64,000 nt of DNA from Paenibacillus sp. HW567 (GCF_000374185.1 NZ_KB910518.1:2117687-2181686); one strand, 5' to 3'. Shown: positions 17,910 through 26,740, counted from the first letter of the stretch. The notes: generated from the letters alone by a model not told the origin. Made by a program: numbers and translations.

Positions 17910-19310
17910 ATGAAGCCATATCAAGTGTTGGTCGTTGATGATTCCGCATTTATGCGTAAAATCATTTCTGATTTAATTGAAAGTGACGCTAATTTTCAGG
18001 TGACGGCAACGGCATCAAACGGCCGGGAGGCTATTGAGAAGGTAAACGCGCTTTCCCCGGATCTGGTAACCATGGATGTGGAGATGCCGGAAATGAACGG
18101 CCTGGAGGCGCTCAAGATAATTATGGCCCAGCGCCCATTGCCGGTCATTATGTTATCTGGCATCAATGAAGAAGGTATGAAGGAAACGATTCTGGCATTG
18201 GAGTGGGGGGCTTTTGATTTTATCCGCAAGCCGTCCATCTCGAACTCGCAGGATATTATAGCCGTAGGGGAATCGCTCAGAGAGCAAATGAAAGAAGCTA
18301 TGCTGGCCCGCCAGCAGCGTGAAGCCAGAGCTTCCTCCCTTAAGCCGGAGAGTCCTGCCGCTGAGGGAAGAGTACCGGTTGAACCTGTTCGCGAGCCTGC
18401 CAGACGGACCCTGGAGCCTCCAAAGAAAACACAGGAGCTTCCGCGTAAAGCAGCAGTTGAACAGACGAAGCTAAAACCGGAGACGAGGCTCACTCCAGAG
18501 AAAGATACAAAGGGGAAAACTCCAGGCAGAAGTGCTCCAGATAAGACTATCGCTAAAGACTTATCCAAGGCGTCGCCTGCTGTCCCGCCGCCGACTTCTG
18601 AGAAGCTTAGAAGTCGGACCCGAGCTGAAGCTAGACCGGCATTTCCTGAAGCTCGTTATGTGCCTGAAACGGCATCCGGTGCATTTATTGAGCCTCCTGC
18701 AGTTGCGTCTGACCGTAAGCCTGCGAGTAAGGGGCTGCGCAAACTGGTCGCCGTTGGCTGCTCAACAGGCGGCCCGCGTGCCCTGAAGGCTTTCCTGGAA
18801 GCCATTCCGGCCGATTTCCCGGCTCCAATTGTCATTGTGCAGCACATGCCGCCCAATTTCACCAAATCGCTGGCTCAGCGTCTGAATACCTTCAGTCCGC
18901 TTGATGTAGCGGAAGCGGAGCAGGGAATGATCCTGCGGCAAGGGGCAGCCTATATCGCTCCGGGGGGATATCATCTCAAGGTTGTTCCGTCAGCCGGCGG
19001 CCAGTATGCCATCGAGCTTACGAAGGAGGACGCCCGCAATGGACATCGTCCATCTGTGGACACGCTGTTCGAGTCGATTTTGCCGCTTACTTCATTGGAG
19101 CGCCACGCAGTGATTATGACGGGGATGGGCAGTGACGGTGCCAAAATGATGAAAGCACTCTATGATTCGGGTGTTACATCTACCTTTGCCGAAAGTGAAG
19201 AAACCTGTGTAGTTTACGGGATGCCGCGATCTGCGGTGGAATTGCAGTGCGTTAGACATGTCCTGCCGTTGCAAGAAATTGCTCCAAGGCTGGTGCAAGC
19301 CGTAAAATAA
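17910..19310 (+). CDS. cheB: Chemotaxis protein-glutamate methylesterase/deamidase CheB
   Basis: CheB removes methyl groups from chemoreceptors when phosphorylated by CheA. The receiver domain (1-120) has VLVVDDSAFMR and phospho-acceptor Asp56 (TMDVEMPEMNG). The catalytic domain (about 275-466) has the Ser in AVGCSTGGPRAL, the His in IVQHMPPNFTKSLA and the Asp in GMGSDGAKMM. Between them lies an unusually long linker of about 150 residues rich in Pro, Lys, Glu and Arg (for example REPARRTLEPPKKTQE). The product is 466 residues against about 358 in B. subtilis. The ATG at 17910 lies 8 bases after AGGTGG; a longer in-frame start at 17853 would overlap flhG and lacks a site. Confidence 0.96.
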   Translation: MKPYQVLVVDDSAFMRKIISDLIESDANFQVTATASNGREAIEKVNALSPDLVTMDVEMPEMNGLEALKIIMAQRPLPVIMLSGINEEGMKETILALEWGAFDFIRKPSISNSQDIIAVGESLREQMKEAMLARQQREARASSLKPESPAAEGRVPVEPVREPARRTLEPPKKTQELPRKAAVEQTKLKPETRLTPEKDTKGKTPGRSAPDKTIAKDLSKASPAVPPPTSEKLRSRTRAEARPAFPEARYVPETASGAFIEPPAVASDRKPASKGLRKLVAVGCSTGGPRALKAFLEAIPADFPAPIVIVQHMPPNFTKSLAQRLNTFSPLDVAEAEQGMILRQGAAYIAPGGYHLKVVPSAGGQYAIELTKEDARNGHRPSVDTLFESILPLTSLERHAVIMTGMGSDGAKMMKALYDSGVTSTFAESEETCVVYGMPRSAVELQCVRHVLPLQEIAPRLVQAVK

Positions 19311-19344
19311 TGGAATAGCGAACTTGAAGGGGAGGTGCCCGCTC

Positions 19345-21420
19345 ATGGACATGAATCAATATTTATCCATGTTTATTGATGAGTCAAATGATCATCTGCA
19401 GTCATTGAATGAAAATATGATGGGGCTGGAAGCAAATCCTGAAGATCTAAGTATTGTACAGGTCATTTTCCGCTCCGCACATACCCTAAAGGGTATGGCG
19501 GCTACAATGGGTTTTGAGGATTTGGCTTCACTTACGCACCAAATGGAGAATGTTCTGGATTTGGTGCGCAACAACAAGCTGCGGATGCAGGATTTCATTT
19601 TTGACACTCTTTTCAAAAGTCTGGACGCCCTGGAAGCCATGGTTCAAGACATTACTAGCGGAGGAGCAGGCAAGGCTGATGTCTCGGCGATTGTAGCTGC
19701 TCTGCAGGCCATTGTCCGAGGCGAGGTTCCTTCTGCCGCTGGCGCTGCTGCCGAGGTTACTGCTGCTGCTGCCCAGAATACGGCAAACGCTCCGGTATTT
19801 CTCGATGAGTTCCAATACTCGGTTCTGGAGCAGTCGCTTCAGGAAGGCCATAAGGTCCTGTACGTGGATGTAGCCATCCGTACGGACTGTCAGCTTAAGG
19901 CAGTACGTGCTTATATGGTCTTTGATCTTCTGGAGCGTTCCGGAGAAGTTGTCAAATCCTTCCCTTCGGTTCAGGACATTGAGCAGGAGAAGTTCGACTA
20001 CAGCTTCTCCCTCTATTACATAACTCAAAAGGAAGCAAGCGAGATTCAGGCGATGATACTGAATCTGTCGGAGATCGACAAGGTTACTGCGGTGGCGCTT
20101 GATCAGGAATCCTTGCGTCAAATGGGGCAAGATTCGGTAGCGGCTACCGCCGAAGCGCCCGCTCCAGTGAAAGAAGCAGCCTCTGCACCCGCTCCGAGCT
20201 CTCCGGCTTCTGCGGCACCTGCCAAAGAAGAAACGGCCAAAGCCGCACCTGCCAGAACAGGCGCAGCACCTTCCCGGACGATTCGTGTGGATATTGAGCG
20301 GCTGGATGTACTGATGAACCTGTTCAGTGAGCTGCTGATCGACCGTGTCCGCCTGGAGCAGCTTGCTTCAGAGGTGCAAAATACCGATCTTACAGAAACG
20401 GTTGAGCATATGGGGCGGGTCAGCGGCGATTTGCAGAATATCGTTATGAAGCTGCGCATGGTTCCGGTAGATACCGTGTTTAACCGTTTCCCGCGGATGA
20501 TTCGCGACCTTGCGAAATCACTGGATAAAAAGGTTGACCTGATCATTACCGGTGCTGAGACAGAGCTGGACCGCACGGTCATTGATGAAATTGGAGATCC
20601 GCTGGTACATTTGCTGCGCAATGCAGTCGATCACGGCATTGAATCCATTCCTGACCGCATTGCCGCCGGCAAGCCAGAGATGGGTACGGTTAATCTGCGC
20701 GCCTTCCATAGCGGCAACCACGTTTTTATCGAAATTGAAGAAGACGGTACAGGCATTTATCCGCAGAAGGTCTTGAAGTCTGCTGTGAAAAAGGGTGTAA
20801 TTACTCAGGAGCAAGCTGCGGCCATGTCGGATGACGAAGCTTATCAGATGTTGTTCGCCCCGGGCTTCAGTACGGCGGAAGTCATCTCTGATGTGTCCGG
20901 CCGCGGAGTGGGATTGGATGTAGTAAAGTCGAAGATCGCTTCGCTGGGCGGGAACGTAACCATCTATTCTACACCGGGCAAGGGCACCAACTTCTCGGTT
21001 CAGCTTCCGCTGACCCTGTCTATCATCGCAGCAATGCTGGTTCGGATTGGCTCCGAGAAGTACGCTATTCCGCTCTCATCTATTGTTGAAACGGGAATTG
21101 TGAAGCAATCCCAGATTCGCACCATTCACGGGAACAAGATGATGGAATTCCGCAACAGTCATATTCCGATCGTTTCACTCAGCAAGATTTTTTCAATACC
21201 GGATTATGATGAAAGCACCGAAGAGGAGACCGAAATTGTGGTCATTCGCAAGGGAGACCGTCTAGTAGCCTTGGCGGTGCAGGATTTCATCGGGCAGAAC
21301 GAAATTGTAATTAAGAATCTCGGCAAATATTTGCCGGAGGTTCAAGGCATTTCCGGCGCTACTATTCTTGGTGACGGACAAGTCGCACTCATTATTGATC
21401 CGAATGCTTTTATTAAATAA
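19345..21420 (+). CDS. cheA: Chemotaxis sensor histidine kinase CheA
   Basis: CheA phosphorylates CheY and CheB in the receptor array. The 691-residue protein has a P1/HPt domain with His46 in FRSAHTLKGM. A P2 region follows an Ala-rich linker, then a second Pro/Ala linker (about 270-315). The P3 dimerisation helices contain MNLFSELLIDR. The P4 ATPase domain has the N box LLRNAVDHGIE, the G1 box EEDGTGI and GRGVGLDVV. A CheW-like P5 closes the protein. The ATG at 19345 is 7 bases after GGGGAGGTG, while the frame upstream lacks family residues. cheW follows after 27 bases. Confidence 0.98.
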   Translation: MDMNQYLSMFIDESNDHLQSLNENMMGLEANPEDLSIVQVIFRSAHTLKGMAATMGFEDLASLTHQMENVLDLVRNNKLRMQDFIFDTLFKSLDALEAMVQDITSGGAGKADVSAIVAALQAIVRGEVPSAAGAAAEVTAAAAQNTANAPVFLDEFQYSVLEQSLQEGHKVLYVDVAIRTDCQLKAVRAYMVFDLLERSGEVVKSFPSVQDIEQEKFDYSFSLYYITQKEASEIQAMILNLSEIDKVTAVALDQESLRQMGQDSVAATAEAPAPVKEAASAPAPSSPASAAPAKEETAKAAPARTGAAPSRTIRVDIERLDVLMNLFSELLIDRVRLEQLASEVQNTDLTETVEHMGRVSGDLQNIVMKLRMVPVDTVFNRFPRMIRDLAKSLDKKVDLIITGAETELDRTVIDEIGDPLVHLLRNAVDHGIESIPDRIAAGKPEMGTVNLRAFHSGNHVFIEIEEDGTGIYPQKVLKSAVKKGVITQEQAAAMSDDEAYQMLFAPGFSTAEVISDVSGRGVGLDVVKSKIASLGGNVTIYSTPGKGTNFSVQLPLTLSIIAAMLVRIGSEKYAIPLSSIVETGIVKQSQIRTIHGNKMMEFRNSHIPIVSLSKIFSIPDYDESTEEETEIVVIRKGDRLVALAVQDFIGQNEIVIKNLGKYLPEVQGISGATILGDGQVALIIDPNAFIK

Positions 21421-21447
21421 TTAGGATAGAACAGGGAGGTTCGTTCC

Positions 21448-21909
21448 ATGGCTGAAGATATCAAGGTGATTGTGTTCAAACTAGGATCTGAAGAATATGG
21501 CATTGAGGTCGAAAAAGTTCAAACCATTGAGCGTATGATGCCGATTACCCGTGTCCCGAAAACCTATGCATTTATCAAAGGGGTTATCAACTTGCGAGGT
21601 GTGGTCATTCCTGTTATTGATCTCCGCGGCCGGTTCGGTATTGCAGAGGCGGAACACACAGATCAGACACGCATTATCATTGTAGCTGTGAATGAAATGG
21701 AAGTGGGCTTCATCGTAGATTCGGCAAATGACGTAATTGACTTGAACCGGGATTCCATTGATACACCTCCGGATGTTGTAGGTGGCATCAAAGCGAAGTA
21801 CTTGGACGGGGTGGCGAAAATCGGAGAAGACCGTCTGCTGATTATGCTCAACTTGACTGAAGTGTTGAACAAGAGCGAAATCGTGCAGTTGGAAAGTCTT
21901 GAGGGCTAA
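21448..21909 (+). CDS. cheW: Chemotaxis coupling protein CheW
   Basis: CheW links CheA to chemoreceptors. The 153-residue product is a single CheW-like SH3 pair domain, with YGIEVEKVQTIERMMPITRV, the receptor-binding stretch VINLRGVVIPVIDLRGRFG and GFIVDSANDVIDL. GGGAGG precedes the ATG. Three bases separate its stop from cheC. Confidence 0.97.
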   Translation: MAEDIKVIVFKLGSEEYGIEVEKVQTIERMMPITRVPKTYAFIKGVINLRGVVIPVIDLRGRFGIAEAEHTDQTRIIIVAVNEMEVGFIVDSANDVIDLNRDSIDTPPDVVGGIKAKYLDGVAKIGEDRLLIMLNLTEVLNKSEIVQLESLEG

Positions 21910-21912
21910 CCT

Positions 21913-22539
21913 GTGGAGCTATTCAAAAACTTCAAGGATTTCAAAATGGATGTACTTAAGGAAGTGGGAAATATCGGAGCCGGCAACGCTGCCACCGCGT
22001 TATCGCAGCTCCTGAACAAGCCGATTGATATGGCAGTTCCTAAGGTGCAACTGCTAAGCTTTGAAGAAATTACCGACAAGGTAGGCGGAGCGGAGGAGCT
22101 TGTGTATGCTGTGTTCCTGCGTGTTGAAGGCCAGGCTCCGGGTAACCTGTTTTTCATTCTTACACCGGAAGCGGCGATGAACCTTCTCAGCAGAGTAGCA
22201 GGCATCGAGCCTTCGAACGAGGGCGAACTGGGGGAGATGGAGCTTTCCGCACTGAGCGAAATCGGCAATATTTTGGCAGGCTCCTATCTGTCTTCGCTTG
22301 CGGACTTTACTTCTCTTTCAATGTATCCTACAGTTCCGGCACTGGCCATGGATATGGCTGGAGCGATTCTGAGCTATGGTCTGCTGCAGTTCGGGCAAAT
22401 GGGAGATGACGCTTTGCTCATTGACACAACTTTTCTTGAAGGGCAGAATGAAATTGAAGGGCAATTTTTCCTTATTCCCGATCCGGAATCTTTCCCGAAA
22501 ATCTTCAAATCTTTAGGAGTACCTTTTGATAATGATTGA
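21913..22539 (+). CDS. cheC: CheY-P phosphatase CheC
   Basis: CheC dephosphorylates CheY-P and forms an adaptation feedback complex with CheD. The 208-residue protein keeps both active sites of the family. The first is D-x3-E-x2-N (DVLKEVGN) with Pro 23 residues later; the second is S-x3-E-x2-N (SALSEIGN) with Pro 23 residues later. The GTG at 21913 is the only start close after cheW. The cheD start lies inside its 3' end, so the two partner proteins are coupled in translation. Confidence 0.96.
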   Translation: MELFKNFKDFKMDVLKEVGNIGAGNAATALSQLLNKPIDMAVPKVQLLSFEEITDKVGGAEELVYAVFLRVEGQAPGNLFFILTPEAAMNLLSRVAGIEPSNEGELGEMELSALSEIGNILAGSYLSSLADFTSLSMYPTVPALAMDMAGAILSYGLLQFGQMGDDALLIDTTFLEGQNEIEGQFFLIPDPESFPKIFKSLGVPFDND

Positions 22540-23029
22540 AGAACAAAGCATTATAAAAGTAGGCATGGCGGATCTCAACGTAGGCAGTCAAGACAGTCTT
22601 GTCCGTACAACCGGTCTTGGCTCCTGCGTAGGCCTTACAATGTTCGATCCGGGAATGAAGCTGGCGGGGATGGCGCACGTAATGCTGCCCTCGTCAGACA
22701 TCGCCCGGGAGGGACAGATGAATATCGCCAAATTTGCAGATACCGCCGTACCGGAGCTTTTATCCCGCCTGCTAGCGCTTGGAGCAGTCCGGAGCCGTAT
22801 CGTGGCCAAAATGGCCGGAGGCTCACAGATGTTTGCTTTTGCCGGGGGGAGTGACACCATGAGGATCGGGCCTCGAAATGTGGAATCCTGCAAGCTTGCT
22901 CTGGAGGCTTTGAAAATTCCGCTGATTGCGGAAGATACAGGCGGCAATTTTGGCCGTACGATAGAAATCGCCTGCAACACCGGAGTGCTCTATATCCGCA
23001 GTGTGCAAAAAGGCACTAAGGAAATATAG
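22526..23029 (+). CDS. cheD: Chemoreceptor glutamine deamidase CheD
   Basis: CheD deamidates receptor glutamines and is regulated by binding CheC. The 167-residue protein has the catalytic Cys in TGLGSCVGLTMFDP, the His in AGMAHVMLPSS and the conserved GGSDTMRIGPRNVE. The start is either TTG 22526, six bases after AGGAG (22515-22519), or ATG 22532, twelve bases after it. Spacing favours the TTG; the proteins differ by two residues. It overlaps the end of cheC. Confidence 0.95.
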   Translation: MIMIEEQSIIKVGMADLNVGSQDSLVRTTGLGSCVGLTMFDPGMKLAGMAHVMLPSSDIAREGQMNIAKFADTAVPELLSRLLALGAVRSRIVAKMAGGSQMFAFAGGSDTMRIGPRNVESCKLALEALKIPLIAEDTGGNFGRTIEIACNTGVLYIRSVQKGTKEI

Positions 23030-23031
23030 CG

Positions 23032-23442
23032 ATGAGTGGAAAAATTTTGCTGAGTCTGTTGGTCGGATTGATTGGCTTTGTATTTACTTTTCTTACGAAT
23101 TACGGGCATAATTTACTTGGGACCAGTCTGATTCGGGGGATGTTTGGGTTTATTGTCTGGTTTCTGCTCGCCTTCCTCTTGAGAATGGTAGTTAGCTTTA
23201 TAATGAAGCAATCCGGGACTTCGGAGAGCCTTGAGGAGAATCCCAGCACTGAAGCAATTGGGGCCAAGCTTGATGTTACTACTCCGGATGAGGACGAGGA
23301 ATTAATAAACCTGCTGAAGCAGACGCCGGGAGAAGGGGGCGAGGGCAGTGGTGGATTTGTGCCGCTGCAGCCTCCGAAGCTGGTTTCTATGAAAGATCCT
23401 GAAGAATTGGCCAAGGCCGTTCGTCACCTGAAAGAAGAATAA
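23032..23442 (+). CDS. Unknown two-helix membrane protein between cheD and sigD
   Basis: I do not recognise a family. The 136-residue protein has two hydrophobic segments (about 5-25 and 38-60) joined by a short loop (TNYGHNLLGTSLIRG). A soluble acidic tail of about 75 residues follows, with DVTTPDEDEELINLLKQ and a Gly/Glu-rich stretch. The tail ends in LQPPKLVSMKDPEELAKAVR. It starts three bases after cheD, so it is almost surely cotranscribed with the chemotaxis genes. B. subtilis has no gene here. A role in membrane-linked control of SigD or motility is possible, but only from position. Confidence 0.75.
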   Translation: MSGKILLSLLVGLIGFVFTFLTNYGHNLLGTSLIRGMFGFIVWFLLAFLLRMVVSFIMKQSGTSESLEENPSTEAIGAKLDVTTPDEDEELINLLKQTPGEGGEGSGGFVPLQPPKLVSMKDPEELAKAVRHLKEE

Positions 23443-23489
23443 GCGGGTCCTGTGGCGAAGCGGTTATTTTGTACCGCAATATGCCCGCT
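23442..23489 (+). other. Hairpin in the cheD-side/sigD gap
   Basis: AGCGGG (23442-23447) pairs with CCCGCT (23484-23489). An inner stem GCGGT (23460-23464) pairs with ACCGC (23473-23477). No U-tract follows, so it is not an obvious terminator. It ends 29 bases before the sigD start and could affect mRNA processing or sigD translation. Confidence 0.45.
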
Positions 23490-23517
23490 GACTAAACTTT
23501 GGGAAGGGTGAAAGCCG

Positions 23518-24306
23518 TTGAACGAGCATAAAGCTACTCAATCGGAAACTGACGAGCTCTGGGAGCAGTGGAAAGTGCACGGAAACCCTGAAGCCAAAAA
23601 AAAGCTGATTGAGAGTTACCTCCATATCGTTGATTACGTATCCAGCCGTTTGGCAGTGGGACTGCCCAAAAATGTATCAAAGGAAGATTTGGCCAGCAAT
23701 GGTGTAATGGGATTGATTGATGCGATGGAGAAGTTCGATTACAAACGCGGGTTTCAATTCCAGACCTATGCTTCCTGGCGTGTCCGTGGGGCAATTCTTG
23801 ATTCTTTAAGGCAAAGCGACTGGGTTCCCAGATCCGTGCGGGAAAAAGCTAAAAAGATCGAAGACGCGTATCAGCAGTTGGAACAAAAATATTTACGATC
23901 TGTCAGTGATGAGGAAATGAGCGAATATCTGAATATTACGGAGTCGGAATTTCAAAATATGCTCCAGGATGTAGCGGTAATGTCTCTCTGTTCATTGGAA
24001 GATCCTATTCGCGAAGAAGAATCAGAGACCCGTATGTCCATACTGGTGGACGATAAAGCCAAGAATCCGGATCGTAAAGTAAATGAGTTTTATTTGCGCG
24101 ATACCCTGACCAAAGGCATCGAGAAACTAACAGTGAAAGAACGGACAGTAGTGTCCCTTTTATATTATGAAGATTTGTCTTTGAGCGAGATCGCCGAGGT
24201 GATGTCACTGTCGCCTTCACGGATTTCGCAGCTTCATTCGAAAGCCATTTTGCGGCTTAGAGGAACGCTTGAGAAAAATCGCGATCTTCTCATGCAAAAT
24301 GATTAA
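23518..24306 (+). CDS. sigD: Motility RNA polymerase sigma factor SigD (sigma-28, FliA family)
   Basis: SigD directs late flagellar, chemotaxis and autolysin genes and is held by FlgM until the hook is done. The 262-residue product has region 2 (NGVMGLIDAMEKFDYKRGFQ, then FQTYASWRVRGAILDSLRQS), region 3 and region 4 (VSLLYYEDLSLSEIAEVMSL with a helix-turn-helix). Length matches the family. The TTG at 23518 follows GAAGGGTGA. Its place near the end of the fla/che operon is as in B. subtilis, where distance from the operon promoter limits SigD levels. Confidence 0.97.
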   Translation: MNEHKATQSETDELWEQWKVHGNPEAKKKLIESYLHIVDYVSSRLAVGLPKNVSKEDLASNGVMGLIDAMEKFDYKRGFQFQTYASWRVRGAILDSLRQSDWVPRSVREKAKKIEDAYQQLEQKYLRSVSDEEMSEYLNITESEFQNMLQDVAVMSLCSLEDPIREEESETRMSILVDDKAKNPDRKVNEFYLRDTLTKGIEKLTVKERTVVSLLYYEDLSLSEIAEVMSLSPSRISQLHSKAILRLRGTLEKNRDLLMQND

Positions 24307-24336
24307 CCGGGCGACGGTGACAAGGGGGAGCAGAAG

Positions 24337-25740
24337 TTGATTGGTCATTATGCATTGAGCCAATATGTGAGCATCAGCTTTTCGGAGGATAAGGGGATTG
24401 CTTACCTCCAGTTTATTAAGAAGGATGAAAATTTCTCCTGTACAATTGAAGATTTGGAAAGCTTCCTGCACAGTCACGAGATTCGTTACGGTATTCAACA
24501 GGACATCGTTCAACGCATCAGCAGTAATCCAGAGGAGTATTTTTTCAGCAGAGTACCTATCGCCATAGGAGAACCCTCTGTGAACGGAAACGACGGCAGA
24601 GTAATGCTCACTGTTGACTTGGAAGAGGATCGGAAGCCCTTGGAAAAGGCGGATGGGAAAGTCGATTACAAGGATCTGGTTCGCCTTCATAATGTTCTAA
24701 AAGGGCAATTGATCGCCAAAATCATCCCGGCCGAGCCAGGAAAAAACGGCAAAATGGTTACTGGCGAGGAGCTTCCCTTCAAAGCGGGGAGGGAGGCGCA
24801 CTTCAAAGTCGGCAAAAATGTGCTTGTCGATCAGGAAGAAACATCCATGTATTCGGCGATTGACGGTCTCGTTACTTTAACCGACAAAGGCAAGATTAAT
24901 GTATTCCCGGTATACGAAATCAATGGAGATGTCGATTACAGCACGGGAAATATTGATTTTGTTGGCACAGTGGTTATTCGCGGCAACGTACTAACCGGGT
25001 TTACTGTCAAGTCTGCCGGAGATATCCGTGTCGTTGGCGGCGTTGAAGGAGCAGAACTGATATCCGGAGGTTCCATTGAGATTACCGGCGGAATCATCGG
25101 TTACAACAAAGGACTTGTAAGCGCAGGCAAAAATGTAAAGGTCTCCTTTATTCAGGATGGAAATGTGGTTGCCGGTGAGGACGTTATTGTGTCGCAAAGT
25201 GTAATGCACTCCAACATTCGTGCTGGCCGCGACGTGCTGTGCAATGGAGCCAAGGGTTTGATCGTGGGTGGAATTGTGCAGGCGGGTGAACGGGTGGTGG
25301 CGCGGACCATTGGCAATACGATGTCAACCGCAACGGCAATAGAGGTGGGCGTTGTTCCCGAGCTGAGAAATGAGATTAACGAGCTTCGTCAGGAGCTTCG
25401 CCATCTGCTGGAAAATGAGGACAAGACCAACAAAGCGTTATATTTGCTCAATCAGCTCGCGAACAATGGTCAGCTCTCACCTGACAAGGTGGCTCTTCGC
25501 GTCAAGCTGAATGCTACCAAGCAATCTCATATGCGTGAAGAAAAGAAGCTTAAAGAACGTGTGCTGGAAATTGAGAGAATGCTTGAGGATACCGGCAGAG
25601 CCAGAGTTGAGGTAATCAAGACTATCTATGGAGGCTCCAAGATCGTAATTGGCAGATACACCCGATTCGTTAAGGACCCGACCGAACGTGTTATATTTAT
25701 TTATAGCGAAGGCGATATAACGATTACGCCTTACGTATAA
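24337..25740 (+). CDS. DUF342 / FapA-family protein
   Basis: The 467-residue protein belongs to the FapA (DUF342) family. Residues up to about 165 form the N-terminal region, with LKGQLIAKIIPAEPGKNGKM. The central right-handed beta-helix (about 180-340) shows repeating short strands such as GNIDFVGTVVIRGNVLTGF, and a coiled coil follows (about 345-420). In Vibrio FapA inhibits or signals through the PTS, but the role in Firmicutes is not settled. The TTG start follows GGGGGAG. It lies 30 bases after sigD, so it is probably in the operon. Confidence 0.85.
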   Translation: MIGHYALSQYVSISFSEDKGIAYLQFIKKDENFSCTIEDLESFLHSHEIRYGIQQDIVQRISSNPEEYFFSRVPIAIGEPSVNGNDGRVMLTVDLEEDRKPLEKADGKVDYKDLVRLHNVLKGQLIAKIIPAEPGKNGKMVTGEELPFKAGREAHFKVGKNVLVDQEETSMYSAIDGLVTLTDKGKINVFPVYEINGDVDYSTGNIDFVGTVVIRGNVLTGFTVKSAGDIRVVGGVEGAELISGGSIEITGGIIGYNKGLVSAGKNVKVSFIQDGNVVAGEDVIVSQSVMHSNIRAGRDVLCNGAKGLIVGGIVQAGERVVARTIGNTMSTATAIEVGVVPELRNEINELRQELRHLLENEDKTNKALYLLNQLANNGQLSPDKVALRVKLNATKQSHMREEKKLKERVLEIERMLEDTGRARVEVIKTIYGGSKIVIGRYTRFVKDPTERVIFIYSEGDITITPYV

Positions 25741-25770
25741 AATGGCGGGCAGCGGCAGCGGCCGGCCATT
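25741..25770 (+). other. Hairpin after the DUF342 gene
   Basis: AATGGC (25741-25746) pairs with GCCATT (25765-25770), and GG/CC pairs extend the stem around a GC-rich loop. There is no U-tract, so it is not a clear terminator. It fills the gap before the next small gene. Confidence 0.35.
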
Positions 25771-25830
25771 CCTTGGCGTTAGGATAGCAAATCTCGGTTG
25801 TAATTCCATTCTAGCAGGGAGAGGGTTATC

Positions 25831-26142
25831 ATGAGTCTGAAGCCGGTTGAACTCCAGATTGCTCTGCCCCGGACAACGGAAGCAGGGAAAATTCAGAATG
25901 GTCTGCAGCATCGTCCTGCACTGGATCAGCAGCAGTTGGCAGGACAAAATGTCAAACATGCCGAGGCGCTGGCCCAGCGGAGCAGCGAAGTGGACGAGTC
26001 CGCTGAATCCGCGCTGCGGGACGATGGCGGCCGGGGAAAACATTCGGGAGGTCAAGCTTCCTCACATAAGGAACAGAAGCCGGAGACCAGCCATGATGCC
26101 GAGCACCCGTACAAGGGACACCGGATTGATCTTAGTCTTTAG
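25831..26142 (+). CDS. Small hydrophilic unknown protein
   Basis: I do not recognise a named family. The 103-residue product is very hydrophilic and probably mostly disordered, with many Gln, Glu, Ser and His. It starts MSLKPVELQIALPRTTEAGK and ends in HPYKGHRIDLSL. A GGAGAGGG site sits well before the ATG. A second frame (25847-26155) is also open over the same bases, but it has no ribosome site at its start. The chosen frame has the recognisable ordered ends. It sits between the DUF342 gene and the SwrB-like gene and is presumably part of the flagellar transcript. Confidence 0.65.
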   Translation: MSLKPVELQIALPRTTEAGKIQNGLQHRPALDQQQLAGQNVKHAEALAQRSSEVDESAESALRDDGGRGKHSGGQASSHKEQKPETSHDAEHPYKGHRIDLSL

Positions 26143-26182
26143 AGCATGTAAATGAATTGAACAGCAAAAGGAGATAAGACAC

Positions 26183-26740
26183 TTGCAACCATGGGTATAT
26201 ATCGTGCTGGTAGGCGCTGTCGCTATCGTTTATGCCCTAAGACTGCCTTCGCGCACTAACGAAACAGCAGAGAAACAAAGCCTGAAGGAAACAGAGGCCG
26301 CACTTGAGCTGTATATGGCAGATATCGAGCGTGACAATGATAAAATGCTGCAGCTTGTCACCGGCATCAAACAACAGTCCCAGAATAACAGGGAAGCACT
26401 GCAGGAAGAGATTGCCGCTTTGCGTGCGCAGGTGGCTGAGCTGCAAAAAAGCTCGGTGATGCTTGACGCCAGACTGACTGCAGAAGAAAAGAGCTTGCTT
26501 CAGTTATCGGCTGCTTACAGCAAAGATTCGGTTGCCGCAAAGACAGCTACTGCGGAAACGGCTGTGGAATTGCCTGAACCAAAGCCGAAACCAGTTAGTT
26601 CAATTAAGCTGCGCTATCCGCGTCTGTTCGAGCTTCATGAGCAAGGGAAGTCAATTGACTCTATTGCTAAGACGGCTGGGCTTCAGCGTGGTGAAGTGCA
26701 ACTGATTCTGCAGCTTGCCAAGCAGGAGGAATCCGTATGA
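26183..26740 (+). CDS. swrB: SwrB/YlxL-like membrane-anchored coiled-coil protein
   Basis: The 185-residue protein has one N-terminal membrane anchor (about 3-19), a long coiled coil (about 30-110) and a C-terminal helix-turn-helix-like segment. That segment reads RYPRLFELHEQGKSIDSIAK, then LQRGEVQLILQLAKQ, and resembles DUF6115. B. subtilis SwrB (YlxL), in the same place after sigD, activates assembly of the export apparatus and swarming. The topology and position match, but direct sequence similarity to SwrB cannot be judged by eye. The TTG start follows AAAGGAGA. The stop overlaps the next ATG. Confidence 0.7.
   Translation: MQPWVYIVLVGAVAIVYALRLPSRTNETAEKQSLKETEAALELYMADIERDNDKMLQLVTGIKQQSQNNREALQEEIAALRAQVAELQKSSVMLDARLTAEEKSLLQLSAAYSKDSVAAKTATAETAVELPEPKPKPVSSIKLRYPRLFELHEQGKSIDSIAKTAGLQRGEVQLILQLAKQEESV

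Noticed and set aside
25847..26155. Alternative frame over the small protein gene at 25831-26142
   Set aside because: It lacks a ribosome site at its start and has a composition unlike a folded or adaptor protein; the chosen frame has both a good site and ordered ends.
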